Positions 9,109 through 19,067 of a DNA stretch of 64,000 bases are shown in pieces. A program made the translations under genes and the position numbers. Source of the stretch: Spirochaetia bacterium. GTDB taxonomy: Bacteria > Spirochaetota > Spirochaetia > Treponematales > Rectinemataceae. The notes under the pieces are model-generated. The model worked only from the letters and a program-made list of their open reading frames with translations, had not been told where the DNA came from and made no database searches. Location: assembly GCA_029975555.1 (NCBI GenBank), contig JARKOY010000173.1:1-64000 (forward strand), in the 5' to 3' direction. Numbering within the stretch: position 1 is the first letter of the stretch; each line of letters opens with the position of its first letter.

Positions 9109-10087
9109 ACGCTTCTATTATCTTCCGCACGAGGGGACTGCGGACCACATCGCGGGCGTCGAGCCTGCTGACAAACACATCATCGATGTGCTCAAGAAGA
9201 TTCACCGCGTGCACGAGCCCAGATTCTGTCTTCTTGGGGAGATCTATCTGGGTGATATCTCCTGTGACGATCGCTTTCGTGCGCTCGCCAAGGCGCGTGA
9301 GGAACATCTTCATCTGTTCCTTTGTCGTGTTCTGTCCCTCATCCAGAATGACGATGCAGTTTGTGAGGCTCCGACCTCGCATATAGGCGAGGGGCGCGAC
9401 CTCGATGGCCCTACTCTCCTCCAGGCGATGTATGGTCTCGTAAGGGACCAGGGCCTCCATCGCATCGTAGAGCGGCCTGAGGTATGGATGTATCTTCTGT
9501 TCCAAATCTCCCGGCAGATAGCCGAGACTTTCGCCTGCCTCCACGACGGGGCGCGTCAAGACGAGCTTGCGCCTCGATCGCGTCAGAAGTTCGCGCAGCG
9601 CGTAGGCCATCGCAAGATATGTCTTGCCGGTCCCCGCCGGCCCAATTGCAAACACGAGGTCGTGGCCGGCGATGCCCTGAAGGTAGAGGCTCTGTCCGCT
9701 CGAACGCGGAAACACCTTGCCAAAGCCGTTTGGAATCTGAATGCAGGTGTCGAGGAATTTGGACACCTCGCGCTGGCCCTCTACAGGAGCACTGCCCGAG
9801 GCCTCGGAATGATTCGCGCGGCCCTCGGGGGTGAGCTCGGCGTGGAGCGCTATGATGAGCTCAGGGGTCGCGGGCACTCCTTCCTCTATGGACGCTCCTA
9901 TTGCACTGACGAGGCGAGAAAAAAGATCCACAGCCTTCTCATCTTCGCTCTCGATGAAAAGCTCGTTGCCTCTCGTGAGGACGCGGGCACCCAACAGGCT
10001 ACTAATGACGGAGAGATTGTAATCATTCGCCCCGCAGAGTTCAGCGAGTAGCTGGGTATCCTCAAGAACAATATGTGAAGGACTCAA
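9095..10087 (-). CDS. phoH: PhoH-family P-loop ATPase
   Basis: This protein of about 330 residues has Walker A GPAGTGKTYLA near residue 145 and Walker B ILDEGQN near residue 240, as in PhoH/PhoL proteins (the family usually has DEAQN). PhoH proteins are ATPases linked to RNA metabolism and are often encoded with YbeY, as here. The ORF track starts at a GTG (10093), but the GAGGAG ribosome site abuts that codon. A TTG at 10087 has ideal 5-nt spacing, so I prefer it. First gene of the operon. Confidence 0.85.
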   Translation of the reverse strand: MSPSHIVLEDTQLLAELCGANDYNLSVISSLLGARVLTRGNELFIESEDEKAVDLFSRLVSAIGASIEEGVPATPELIIALHAELTPEGRANHSEASGSAPVEGQREVSKFLDTCIQIPNGFGKVFPRSSGQSLYLQGIAGHDLVFAIGPAGTGKTYLAMAYALRELLTRSRRKLVLTRPVVEAGESLGYLPGDLEQKIHPYLRPLYDAMEALVPYETIHRLEESRAIEVAPLAYMRGRSLTNCIVILDEGQNTTKEQMKMFLTRLGERTKAIVTGDITQIDLPKKTESGLVHAVNLLEHIDDVFVSRLDARDVVRSPLVRKIIEAYEKE

Positions 10088-10103
10088 TCGCACTCCTCAT
10101 TGT

Positions 10104-10132
10104 AATATACTATGATACACGACGTCTTTCTA
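10104..10132 (-). promoter_or_regulatory. Probable promoter of the phoH operon
   Basis: The minus strand reads TAGAAA - 17 bp - TATATT, with the -10 ending 10 bp before the GTG/TTG start region. That places transcription start immediately upstream of the GAGGAG ribosome site. Confidence 0.42.
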
Positions 10133-10184
10133 CCCTTTTTTGATGTGCGCCCCTTTCTGATCTGTCCTCGCTTCTGTCTTACGT

Positions 10185-13100
10185 TCAGTCGCCGAATGCC
10201 CCATCGGAATATGAGAGAGAAGTCTTTATCGCAGATATGTCTTTCCAGGTGACCGAAAGGGAGAAGGACAGATCCATCTCGTAATACGGCCGTCCGGAGC
10301 TAGGGGTGACGAGGGTGGGCCCGGCATTGACGCTCGCCGACAAGACCCAGTCGTGGGCATCGACGGAGAGTGCGAGCGAGAGCTTCTGCAATTTGAACAG
10401 CGTGCGCTGAAGCGCGCTCATGTCCCATATCGACAGCGAATCCCAGAGGTCCGAAAAAAAGTCCTTGGCATAGGCCGAGGGATCGAGGGCTCCTACCTTG
10501 GGGAGCAAAAAGGTGTAATATCGCCAGAAGGACGTATTGGCCGACGACAGGGTAAAGCTGAGCGAAAGCCCGGCGGAATTCTTGACAATGAAATTAAAGT
10601 CCGCATTGAACGTCGAATTCGTGTATTTGATCAGATTCTGAGAAAGGGAAAATGCGCCGTCAGTCTCTAAGTACCACACGACGCCGCCAGAAGAGGCCGC
10701 CTTGGGGTTAAGACGGACCACTGGTTTCCAGCTCATCGTCAACGTAGAAGGTCTGAAATAATTTGTTCCGTCCTGAACCCAGGCCCCGCTCTGGAAGGTA
10801 TAGCCGTTCGTCTTCTGGGCGAGCACGCGTGCGTAGAAGGACCATGCCTTTAGCTCTGCGCTGAGGCTCAAGGGGGCATTCGTGTCAAAATCCCACGATG
10901 CGCTCGTGGAAAAGCGGAGATCCTTGAGGGGGCTCAGCGCCGCATTGCCCGTCAAGGAGGTGGACGCGAGGTCCGCCGTAGTGCTCGATCTTGAGATCAC
11001 GTAGGCTGCGCCCACACTTGCGATGCCCGAAGAAGTGGAGGCCTGCATCGTATAGCTTTCGAGGAGGGGTGGCAGTGCGGCCTTGAAACTCAGATGGTTC
11101 GAGCTGGAGCCGAGCTTCGCGGCGAGGTCCGCGACCACGGAATGCTCGGTGATCATATCGGTGTCCCACGACATCCAATACCAGTCGTAGATGGGGTTTG
11201 CCTCGGTGCCGCTCCCATCGAGCCCGACATACTGGAGCTTGGCGATTTTCCCTGTAAACGAATATTTCACGCTCGAGCCTGAAAAAACATCCGAAGTCTT
11301 GAACGGCGACCAACTCATGTTCGTCCCCAGACTCCAGTATGCAGCGTTGTACTCGTAATCGGCGAGCTTATAGGGGTGCACCGTCGTTGGAGAACTGCGC
11401 TCGTCGTAGAGATAGGGCCTATACTGCACCTGGCCCACCATGCCCATGGACGCCTGGAACAGAAGGCCGGCGCTGTCCACGGCGTATGAGGAGTTGAGCG
11501 TCGCACTGCTGCGCGCACCGAAGAGCCAGTACCAACTCTGAAAGTCGATGTCTTCCGGATTTTTCCACGCCGTGCTGTAGAACCGATCTTCGATATAGGC
11601 GGAATTCGAGTTTGTCCAGGTGAGTGAGGCGCTCTGGCCCTTGTAAATCGTGCCAGCAAGGGAAAAACTCGTGTCGAGGGGCCGCGCATTGTAAGGGTAG
11701 AAAAAATATCTTTGTGGATCGACATTGTAGAGCTTCAATGCATTGCCGGTCAGACCCGTGGTGGAGGCGGCCTTGCTCTTCCAGTCCAAGGTCGAAGAGA
11801 GGTTGCTGAGCGAAAACGTAAATCCGCCCGCAGAAGTACGAGGGCGCCATGTCCACGAAAGGCTCGCCTTGTCTGAAAAAGAGGATCGCTGGCTTATGCT
11901 CGACGTCGAGCCGCTCCCAAAGATGGAAAAAAAATCGTAGGATTCACTGCGGTCCAAAAAATCTTGCTCGACAAAGGGGTCGGAATAGAAAGGCAGACTC
12001 ACCTTCCATGTGAGCCCGCTCGTAGTATGCTTCGATGAAGCTTCGAAGTTCGCCACGATTCTCACCGGTAGATCGATGGAGCCGAAGACCCACCGGTTCC
12101 AGACCGAGGCATAGCCGCCGGCAGCGTCGAAGGGCGAATAATACCCCGTCGATTCGGAAAAAATCGAACGCGAAAGGCCGGCGGCCGCAAGCCACGACAG
12201 GTTGATCGGAAAGCTGTCGGCAGCCTTTCCTCTCAACCCCGCGAACAGCCCCAAAGATGAATATGCGTCGGCCAATACCGCGATCGTCGGCTGATCGGCC
12301 TTTTCCCGCGAGGGCTGCGTCTTCGATATATACGTACCGAATGATCCCAGAGCGCCTTGCGTTATCGACAGCGCAGAAGAATTCTTGCTTTCCGTACTCT
12401 GCTGCGTACCGGAAAGATACGTCGTCGTCTGGACGAACCCGCCAGTGCGCGAGCGGTATCCCACTACTGGATGGAACATCGAGGCCTTGGACGGATAATA
12501 GAAAAAAGGCAGCCAGAGCACGGGGATTTTCCCGACATACAGCGTCGCATTGGCGACGGCCCAGTCGCCCGAATCGAAGAGCCATATCTTCTTTGCCCGC
12601 AGCACATAGTGGGGATCGATCGCATCACAGGCGGTCAGGGAACCTTCGGCCAGAGTGAGTACCTCATTCGACCTCGAGACGAGAGCGCCGAAATGCACGA
12701 TTAATGTGCGGCTCTCCGTGCCCGTCGGCTCCATATTGAACGAGCCGTCGACAAAGACGCCCGAGTAATCGTCGAGATTGACTGCGATGGTCTGTCCCTT
12801 GTACGTGTCGGTCCTCGACGTGGACTCGCGGGTATACTCCACGTCCCCCGTGGCCTTGACTTCCCTTGTGTCCCGACTGTAGACGAGGTAGTGGGCCTTG
12901 ATTCTGTGCACCGTTCCCTCGGCGTCGACGAAGCGGATGTCCAAAGGGCCCTGCAGACGGATCTCCTTTGTTCCGTTCTCGAGCGTAAAGTACTCCGCGC
13001 TGGCCGCCCGCTCGATACTCATGGTCACATCGCCCTGACTCTTTATGACTGGGGCAAAACCGAAATGTGCATAGAGACGGGCCCTCAGTTCATCCGCGCC

Positions 13101-13307
13101 TCCCTCGGCCGACAGTCCGTACTCCTTGGCCATATCCCGCAGTTCATAGAGCGTGGCGGAAGCAATCCTGAAGCGGAGCGTCCTGTTCGCCAGATCCTCG
13201 GTCGACACCCCCGCAGGCCCGGACGTCCCGCCTGTGCCGCTCTCCTGGGCCGAGAGCGGCACAAGGAGTCCAAGGAGCACGATCAGCATGCCAAGTATGC
13301 GCCTCAT
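10185..13307 (-). CDS. lptD: LptD-like outer-membrane assembly protein
   Basis: This 1040-residue exported protein has a signal peptide (residues 1-20, ending LSAQ). A helix-loop-helix resembling a SAP motif follows (about 50-80). Then come an OstA/LptA-like beta region (about 95-205), the LptD hallmark segment around LTACD...PHYVLRA (about 225) and LPFFYYPSK (about 265), and a long aromatic-rich alternating stretch to the C-terminus typical of a large beta-barrel. In LPS bacteria LptD inserts lipopolysaccharide at the cell surface. Treponemes are thought to lack classical LPS, so the glycolipid carried is open. I see only one cysteine (about residue 227), so the disulfides of E. coli LptD cannot form. 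It sits 54 bp downstream of uvrA. Confidence 0.85.
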   Translation of the reverse strand: MRRILGMLIVLLGLLVPLSAQESGTGGTSGPAGVSTEDLANRTLRFRIASATLYELRDMAKEYGLSAEGGADELRARLYAHFGFAPVIKSQGDVTMSIERAASAEYFTLENGTKEIRLQGPLDIRFVDAEGTVHRIKAHYLVYSRDTREVKATGDVEYTRESTSRTDTYKGQTIAVNLDDYSGVFVDGSFNMEPTGTESRTLIVHFGALVSRSNEVLTLAEGSLTACDAIDPHYVLRAKKIWLFDSGDWAVANATLYVGKIPVLWLPFFYYPSKASMFHPVVGYRSRTGGFVQTTTYLSGTQQSTESKNSSALSITQGALGSFGTYISKTQPSREKADQPTIAVLADAYSSLGLFAGLRGKAADSFPINLSWLAAAGLSRSIFSESTGYYSPFDAAGGYASVWNRWVFGSIDLPVRIVANFEASSKHTTSGLTWKVSLPFYSDPFVEQDFLDRSESYDFFSIFGSGSTSSISQRSSFSDKASLSWTWRPRTSAGGFTFSLSNLSSTLDWKSKAASTTGLTGNALKLYNVDPQRYFFYPYNARPLDTSFSLAGTIYKGQSASLTWTNSNSAYIEDRFYSTAWKNPEDIDFQSWYWLFGARSSATLNSSYAVDSAGLLFQASMGMVGQVQYRPYLYDERSSPTTVHPYKLADYEYNAAYWSLGTNMSWSPFKTSDVFSGSSVKYSFTGKIAKLQYVGLDGSGTEANPIYDWYWMSWDTDMITEHSVVADLAAKLGSSSNHLSFKAALPPLLESYTMQASTSSGIASVGAAYVISRSSTTADLASTSLTGNAALSPLKDLRFSTSASWDFDTNAPLSLSAELKAWSFYARVLAQKTNGYTFQSGAWVQDGTNYFRPSTLTMSWKPVVRLNPKAASSGGVVWYLETDGAFSLSQNLIKYTNSTFNADFNFIVKNSAGLSLSFTLSSANTSFWRYYTFLLPKVGALDPSAYAKDFFSDLWDSLSIWDMSALQRTLFKLQKLSLALSVDAHDWVLSASVNAGPTLVTPSSGRPYYEMDLSFSLSVTWKDISAIKTSLSYSDGAFGD

Positions 13308-13361
13308 TCCCTAGTATCGTATATGGAAGAGCGAAGAATTGGCAAGAATCCCCAAAAACTT

Positions 13362-16184
13362 TTAGGCGCGGAGCATGGGCCGCAAGTACTGGCCGGTGTA
13401 GGATGCCGGGCACGCAGCGATATCTTCCGGCGTGCCCTCGGCCACGATCATGCCTCCCTTGTCTCCTCCTTCGGGCCCTAGGTCGATGACCCAATCCGCC
13501 TGCTTGATGATGTCGAGGTTGTGCTCGATCATCACCACGGTGTTGCCGCTGTCGACCAGGCGATGGATCACTTCGAGCAGCTGGCGCACATCGGCAAAAT
13601 GCAAGCCCGTGGTCGGCTCGTCGAGAAAATAAAGCGTGCGGCCCGTGGCCCGCCTCGCAAGCTCGAGCGACAGCTTGACCCTCTGCGCCTCTCCTCCGGA
13701 GAGGGTCAGTGCGGACTGGCCGAGGCGGATGTAGCCCAGCCCCACATCGAGCATGGTTTGCAGCTTGTGTGCGATGGATGGCACGTGCGCGAAGAATTCA
13801 CAGGCTTCCTCCACGGTCATGTTGAGCACATCGGCGATATTCTTGCCTTTGAATCGCACATCGAGCGTGTCGGCGTTGAAGCGCTTGCCGTGGCACACTT
13901 CGCAGGTTATGTAGACATCCGGGAGGAAATTCATCTCGATTTTGATCGTGCCGTCGCCTTGGCAGTGCTCGCAGCGGCCGCCTTTGACGTTGAAGCTGAA
14001 ACGACCGGGCTTCCATCCACGGGCTTTCGATTCGGGAAGGCTGGCAAAGAGCTCGCGGATGTGGGTAAAAACGCCCACGTAGGTCGCCGGGTTTGAACGC
14101 GGCGTCCTTCCGATGGGACTCTGGTCGATGTTGATGATCTTGTCGATGTGCTCGAGCCCCTCCAGCTTCTCATAGGCTCCTTCTTTGAGAGAAGAATGCA
14201 TGATGCGGTTGGAGATGGCCGGATAGAGCACGTCCGACAGCAGCGTGCTTTTGCCCGACCCCGACACTCCGGTGATGCAGACGAATTTCCCAAGGGGAAT
14301 CTTGACGTCGATATTCTTAAGGTTGTGCTCGCGCGCCCCCCTCAGCACGACGGCAGCACCGTTCCCTTTTCGGCGCACCTTGGGCACCTCGATCTTGAGC
14401 GCACCTGCAAGATATTGTCCGGTAAGGCTTTGTGGGTTTGCAATAACTTCTGGGACCGTTCCGCAGGCGACAACGTAGCCGCCATGTTCGCCCGCACCAG
14501 GCCCAAGGTCGACGAGATAATCCGCGGTGCGGAGGGTCTGCTCGTCGTGTTCGACGACGAGCAGCGTATTTCCGAGGTCGCGGAGATAGGTGAGCGTGTC
14601 GATGAGGCGCTGATTGTCGCGCTGGTGCAGGCCGATCGAAGGTTCGTCGAGGATGTAGAGCACGCCGACGAGCGAACTGCCGATCTGCGTGGCGAGCCTG
14701 ATCCGCTGCGCCTCGCCGCCCGAAAGGGTCGAAGCCTTGCGCTCGAGCGTCAGATAATCGAGGCCCACGTTGCGCAAAAACCCCAGGCGCGCGACGATCT
14801 CCTTCAAGATCAGCCTCGAAATTTGAAGTTCGGTGTCGGAAAGCCTGAGCGATTCGAAGAACTTCACCGACTCGCCGATGGTCATGCAGGTGAGCTCGTA
14901 AATATTCCTCCCCCCCACGGTGACGGCGAGCGCCTCTGGTCTGAGTCGTTTGCCGTGACAGACCTCGCACTCTTTTTCGACCATGAAGGACTCAAACCAG
15001 TCCTTGATGTCGTCGCTCGAAGTCTCCATGTAGCGGCGGCGCATGTCCGCCAAAATTCCTGGAAATTTCGCCTGATACTCGAAGTGGCCCGTCTTGTCCC
15101 TGTTGTCGTAGCGGACGTGAATATCGTCGTCGCTGCCGTAGAGTATGGCATGCATCACGTCCTCAGGGAGTTTGTCAAAAGGCGTGTTCAGGCTGAAGTG
15201 AAAGTGGTGCGCCAGCGCCTCAAAGCGCGAACGATTCCATGCGGACTGCGGGTTGTAGGGCAGGCAGCCGCCTTCGTTGAACGACAGGCTCTTGTCGGGA
15301 ATGATGAGGTCCGGATCGAACTCCATGTTCATGCCCAGTCCGCCGCAGGCGGGACAGGCGCCCTGGGGTGCGTTGAACGAAAAAAGTCGCGGCTCCATTT
15401 CTGGAAGGGAAATTCCGCACACAGGACAGGCACCCTTCTGGCTGAAGAATTCTTCTTTCTGCTGTCCATCGGTTTCCCGAATGACCGTCACGATACCGTC
15501 GGCGATGCCGAGGGCGGTCTCCACCGCCTCGGCGACGCGGCGCCTGCTCTCCTCCGCAAGCCGGATGCGGTCGACGACAAGCTCGATGGTGTGCTTTTTC
15601 TGTTTCTCCAAGCTGGGGGGCGCCTCGAGATCGACGAATTCTCTGTCGACCCGGGCGCGCAGAAATCCCTGTTTCAGTGCGTCATCGAGCACTTTTCTGT
15701 GTTCGCCCTTCTGCGCCCTTATCACCGGGGCGAGCACCTGCAGTTTGGTGCCGCTCGGCCACGACAGGATGACATCGAGAATCTGGTCCACGCTCTGCTC
15801 GCGGATCTCGCGCCCGCAGGACGGACAGTGCGGCACCCCGATGCGCGCAAACAAGAGGCGCAGATAATCGTAAATTTCCGTGACGGTTCCTACGGTCGAG
15901 CGCGGATTGCGCGTCGTCGTCTTCTGTTCGATGGAGATCGCAGGCGAAAGCCCCTCGATATAATCCACGTCGGGCTTATCCATTTTCCCCAGAAATTGCC
16001 TGGCATAGGCGGAGAGCGATTCCACGTAGCGGCGCTGACCTTCGGCGAAGATCGTGTCGAAGGCGAGAGAACTTTTGCCCGAGCCCGAAAGCCCCGAAAT
16101 GACGATGAGCTTGTTTCTGGGCAATTCAAGGTCGATATTTTTTAAGTTATGTTCCCGCGCACCTTTGATGATGAGCTTTTCCAT
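13362..16184 (-). CDS. uvrA: Excinuclease ABC subunit A
   Basis: This 940-residue protein has two ABC ATPase modules: Walker [15 protein letters not shown] at the N-terminus and [13 protein letters not shown] near residue 640. It has two ABC signature motifs ([23 protein letters not shown]) and several CxxC zinc modules, including CPVCG/CPACGG and [17 protein letters not shown]. It recognises damaged DNA and loads UvrB in nucleotide excision repair. The ORF track starts at a TTG (16205). I prefer ATG 16184, which gives the canonical [17 protein letters not shown] start. It has no Shine-Dalgarno but a promoter lies almost on top of it, suggesting a leaderless mRNA. Confidence 0.95.
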   Translation of the reverse strand: MEKLIIKGAREHNLKNIDLELPRNKLIVISGLSGSGKSSLAFDTIFAEGQRRYVESLSAYARQFLGKMDKPDVDYIEGLSPAISIEQKTTTRNPRSTVGTVTEIYDYLRLLFARIGVPHCPSCGREIREQSVDQILDVILSWPSGTKLQVLAPVIRAQKGEHRKVLDDALKQGFLRARVDREFVDLEAPPSLEKQKKHTIELVVDRIRLAEESRRRVAEAVETALGIADGIVTVIRETDGQQKEEFFSQKGACPVCGISLPEMEPRLFSFNAPQGACPACGGLGMNMEFDPDLIIPDKSLSFNEGGCLPYNPQSAWNRSRFEALAHHFHFSLNTPFDKLPEDVMHAILYGSDDDIHVRYDNRDKTGHFEYQAKFPGILADMRRRYMETSSDDIKDWFESFMVEKECEVCHGKRLRPEALAVTVGGRNIYELTCMTIGESVKFFESLRLSDTELQISRLILKEIVARLGFLRNVGLDYLTLERKASTLSGGEAQRIRLATQIGSSLVGVLYILDEPSIGLHQRDNQRLIDTLTYLRDLGNTLLVVEHDEQTLRTADYLVDLGPGAGEHGGYVVACGTVPEVIANPQSLTGQYLAGALKIEVPKVRRKGNGAAVVLRGAREHNLKNIDVKIPLGKFVCITGVSGSGKSTLLSDVLYPAISNRIMHSSLKEGAYEKLEGLEHIDKIINIDQSPIGRTPRSNPATYVGVFTHIRELFASLPESKARGWKPGRFSFNVKGGRCEHCQGDGTIKIEMNFLPDVYITCEVCHGKRFNADTLDVRFKGKNIADVLNMTVEEACEFFAHVPSIAHKLQTMLDVGLGYIRLGQSALTLSGGEAQRVKLSLELARRATGRTLYFLDEPTTGLHFADVRQLLEVIHRLVDSGNTVVMIEHNLDIIKQADWVIDLGPEGGDKGGMIVAEGTPEDIAACPASYTGQYLRPMLRA

Positions 16185-16193
16185 GACGACGCA

Positions 16194-16223
16194 ATCATAC
16201 TCCAAGCCTCAAGAGAAGGACAA
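16194..16223 (-). promoter_or_regulatory. Probable promoter of uvrA (leaderless transcript)
   Basis: The minus strand reads TTGTCC - 18 bp - TATGAT. Only 9 nt separate the -10 from the uvrA ATG, so transcription would begin within about 3 nt of the start codon. Confidence 0.5.
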
Positions 16224-16321
16224 GTATGCTTGACGGATGTATAGCATTTTTAACCGTTCGGCAGGTGGCCTGAAAGAGGCCCCGCACACCTTCTTCCTTG
16301 AGGCTGCGCCCAGATGTTCGC

Positions 16322-17428
16322 TTAGACGTTGAACTTGAAGAACATGATGTCGCCGTCCTGGACAACATAGTCGCGCCCTTCCTGGCGCATTCTCCCTGCC
16401 GCGCGGACGGCCGCCTCCGAGCCATACTGGATGAGGTCTTCATAGTGGTACACTTCTGCCTTGATGAATCCCTTTTCGAAATCGCTGTGGATGACGCCGG
16501 CCGCCGTCGGCGCCTTGTCGCCTGCACGGATGGTCCAGGCGCGGCACTCGTCTTCGCCTGCGGTGAAGAAGGTTCTGAGGCCCAAAAGCCTGTAGGCCGC
16601 ATGCGCGAGCGAGGCGAGACCCGGCTCCTTAAGCCCTATGTCCTCCAGAAATGCCGCCCTCTCGGCCGGGTCTTCGATGTCGGCGAGCTCAGCCTCGAAC
16701 TTGCCGCAGATGACCACGGCCTCCGAGCCTTGTCTCTCGGCAATCTTTTTTACGATATCGACATAGGCGTTCCCACGGACGCCCGACTCGTCGACGTTGC
16801 ACACGAAGAGCTCTCTTTTGAGCGTGATGAGAAAGCTGCGCCTTGCGACTTCGCTCTCCTCTGGCTCGAGGCAGACCGTAAACGCGGGCCTCCCCTCTTC
16901 GAGCGCCGGCCTGATCTTGCTGAGCACGGCGATCTCTTTTTCGGTGTCTTTTTTGAGATTCGGATCCTGCACTTTTAGCTGCCGGCCAAGCTTTTCGAGC
17001 CTTTTGTCGAGGCTGTCCAGATCGGCGAGGGCGAGCTCTGTGTGAATCACCTCGATATCGTCGGCTGGGTCTACCCTGCCCGCCACGTGGACGACATCCG
17101 GATCGTCGAAGCAGCGCACGACGTGGGCGATCATGCCCACCTCGCGGATGTGCGAGAGGAACTGGTTGCCGAGACCTTCGCCCTTCGATGCCCCCTTCAC
17201 CAGCCCCGCGATGTCCACAAATTCGACCACCGCCGGCACCCTTCGCTTCGGTTTGAATATCTCGCAGAGGCGGTCGAGACGCTTGTCGGGAAGCGGCACG
17301 ATGCCGAAATTTGGATCGATCGTACAGAAGGGGTAATTCGCCGCTTCTGCCTTCGCCCTCGTGAGCGCCGAAAAGATGGTCGACTTCCCCACATTGGGCA
17401 AGCCGACGATTCCGCAGTTCAGTGGCAT
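16322..17428 (-). CDS. ychF: Redox-regulated ATPase/GTPase YchF (OLA1 family)
   Basis: This 368-residue protein, the usual family length, opens with GIVGLPNVGKSTIFSALT (G1 loop). It has the YchF-specific FVDIAGLVKGASKGEGLG (G3 region), a coiled-coil insertion (about 130-200) and the C-terminal TGS domain ending DYVVQDGDIMFFKFNV. YchF is an Obg-related P-loop protein that prefers ATP and associates with ribosomes and stress responses. It is divergent from the downstream aminotransferase gene, and the two appear to share a palindromic -10 element. Confidence 0.95.
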   Translation of the reverse strand: MPLNCGIVGLPNVGKSTIFSALTRAKAEAANYPFCTIDPNFGIVPLPDKRLDRLCEIFKPKRRVPAVVEFVDIAGLVKGASKGEGLGNQFLSHIREVGMIAHVVRCFDDPDVVHVAGRVDPADDIEVIHTELALADLDSLDKRLEKLGRQLKVQDPNLKKDTEKEIAVLSKIRPALEEGRPAFTVCLEPEESEVARRSFLITLKRELFVCNVDESGVRGNAYVDIVKKIAERQGSEAVVICGKFEAELADIEDPAERAAFLEDIGLKEPGLASLAHAAYRLLGLRTFFTAGEDECRAWTIRAGDKAPTAAGVIHSDFEKGFIKAEVYHYEDLIQYGSEAAVRAAGRMRQEGRDYVVQDGDIMFFKFNV

Positions 17429-17457
17429 ATCGACAATCCTTGTAGTTACCTATTTCT

Positions 17458-17486
17458 TGTTATGCGTCATTTTTCAGAGTATACTA
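17458..17486 (+). promoter_or_regulatory. Promoter of the aminotransferase gene; -10 overlaps a reverse-strand -10 for ychF
   Basis: The plus strand reads TTGTTA - 17 bp - TATACT. The -10 lies inside the 8-bp palindrome AGTATACT, so the minus strand also reads TATACT, with TTGTCG (17500-17505) 15 bp upstream as a weaker -35 for ychF. Confidence 0.45.
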
Positions 17487-17629
17487 CTCTCCGAAATGCG
17501 ACAAGGGCAGGGCCCAGGCTGTTTCATATATTGAAACAACATTACTCAATTCTGAAATCATATATTTACGGATCGCAGGAATTGGAGTACGATATGCCGG
17601 ACCACCCCACCAACAAGGAGGATCGATCG

Positions 17630-18904
17630 ATGCAGGACCTCTCTGTCTACCTCTCGGCCAATGCCCGCACCATGAAAAAATCGGTTATCCGCGAGCTGCT
17701 CAAACTCACGAATCAGCCCGACATCATTTCCTTTGCCGGCGGACTCCCAGCTCCCGAGACCTTTCCGGTCGAAGAGCTCCGTGAGGCGACCGACCGCGTC
17801 TTCAGGCAATACGGCGACAAGATCCTCCAATACGGCACGACAGAAGGGGACAATGATCTTAAGGCACAGCTCGTCGCGTACGAGACGGCACAGGGTCTCT
17901 CCCTCGGTCCACAGAATCTTCTCATAACTTCGGCCAGTCAGCAGGCCCTCGACATGCTGCCTAAACTCTTCCTCGATCCCGGCGACTACGTCATCGCTGG
18001 ACGCCCCACCTATGTCGGCGCAATCCAGGCCATTCAGTCGTACCAGGGCAGAGTGCTCGGCATTCCATTCAGCAGCGCCAACGACGGCTTCGATATGGTC
18101 GAGCTCGAAAAGCGCTATGCGCGCGCAGTCGGTCAAAAGAAGCGCATAAAATACATCTACGTCATCCCAGACTTTCAGAACCCTTCTGGCATCTGTTGGA
18201 GCCTGGAAAAACGCAGGGCCCTCATCGAGTTCGCGTACCGAGAAAACCTCTTCATCGTAGAAGATGCGCCATACCGCGAAATTCGTTTTTTGGGAGAGCC
18301 GATAGACTCTCTTTACAAGCTGGAACAGCAGATGCAGAACCGCGGCATCGTCATCAACCTCAAGACGTTTTCCAAGATCCTCGCGCCAGGAACCCGCATC
18401 GGGTGGGTCATCGCCCGAGAGGACGTCATTCAGAAGATGGTCGTCGCCAAGCAGGCGATGGACCTGTGCACCAGCGTGCTCACCCAGAAAATGATCGCGG
18501 AATTCATGGCCACCGGAAAACTCAAAAGCATCATCGCGCGCACCTGCGGCATCTACCGCGAAAAACGCAACTTCATGCTGGAGAAGTTCGAAACCTACAT
18601 GCCGAAACGCTTCGACCTCACGTGGACGAAGCCTGAAGGCGGACTCTTTCTCTGGCTCTCGCTGCCGCACTACATCGACACGGACAAAATGTTCTACAAG
18701 GCCATCGAGAAGAAAGTCGCCTACGTCGTAGGCAGCGCCTTTTACTTCGACGACCCAGAAACAAACTCGATGCGCATCAACTTCTCGTATTCCAGCTTTG
18801 AACAGATCGAAGAGGGAGTAAAGCGCCTCGCCGATACGATACGCGAAGAGATTGAAGCGCATGAGTCGGGCCCGCGCGGCCAGACAGCCCCAGAAGACAT
18901 ATAA
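17630..18904 (+). CDS. PLP-dependent aminotransferase (class I/II, 2-aminoadipate/aromatic type)
   Basis: This 424-residue fold-type I aminotransferase has SFAGGLPAPETFP near residue 35, TSASQQALDML, the substrate/PLP segment PDFQNPSG, EDAPYREIRF, and the PLP-lysine region NLKTFSKILAPGTRIGW near residue 250. The family includes LysN and MocR-like catalytic domains acting on 2-aminoadipate, aromatic or branched-chain amino acids; substrate is unassigned. The ORF track extends far upstream to 17042, but AAGGAGG (17615-17621) lies 8 nt before ATG 17630, which also gives a normal N-terminus. Given pheA, tyrA, aroA and aroE in the window, a role in aromatic amino acid transamination is possible but unproven. 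Confidence 0.85.
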   Translation: MQDLSVYLSANARTMKKSVIRELLKLTNQPDIISFAGGLPAPETFPVEELREATDRVFRQYGDKILQYGTTEGDNDLKAQLVAYETAQGLSLGPQNLLITSASQQALDMLPKLFLDPGDYVIAGRPTYVGAIQAIQSYQGRVLGIPFSSANDGFDMVELEKRYARAVGQKKRIKYIYVIPDFQNPSGICWSLEKRRALIEFAYRENLFIVEDAPYREIRFLGEPIDSLYKLEQQMQNRGIVINLKTFSKILAPGTRIGWVIAREDVIQKMVVAKQAMDLCTSVLTQKMIAEFMATGKLKSIIARTCGIYREKRNFMLEKFETYMPKRFDLTWTKPEGGLFLWLSLPHYIDTDKMFYKAIEKKVAYVVGSAFYFDDPETNSMRINFSYSSFEQIEEGVKRLADTIREEIEAHESGPRGQTAPEDI

Positions 18905-19067
18905 GGTTGGCGGGCCCCAGGACGCAGTGACAAACCATATAAGCTTTTTAAATCATTAAATTTGCTTAAATATTATTTTTTGTTATGGCTCTGTATTGCC
19001 GCCCCATGCAGAAAATCGCTATTTTCTCACCGGAATACTCCTAAATTTCTGATTCTGGAGCAGCAGC

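Noticed and set aside
14148-16145. 665-residue plus-strand ORF antisense to uvrA
   Set aside because: It lies wholly inside uvrA and shows no recognisable domain. High-GC codon structure produces long mirror ORFs.
17042-17629. N-terminal extension of the aminotransferase ORF
   Set aside because: It is antisense to ychF and lies upstream of a clear ribosome site at 17615-17621.
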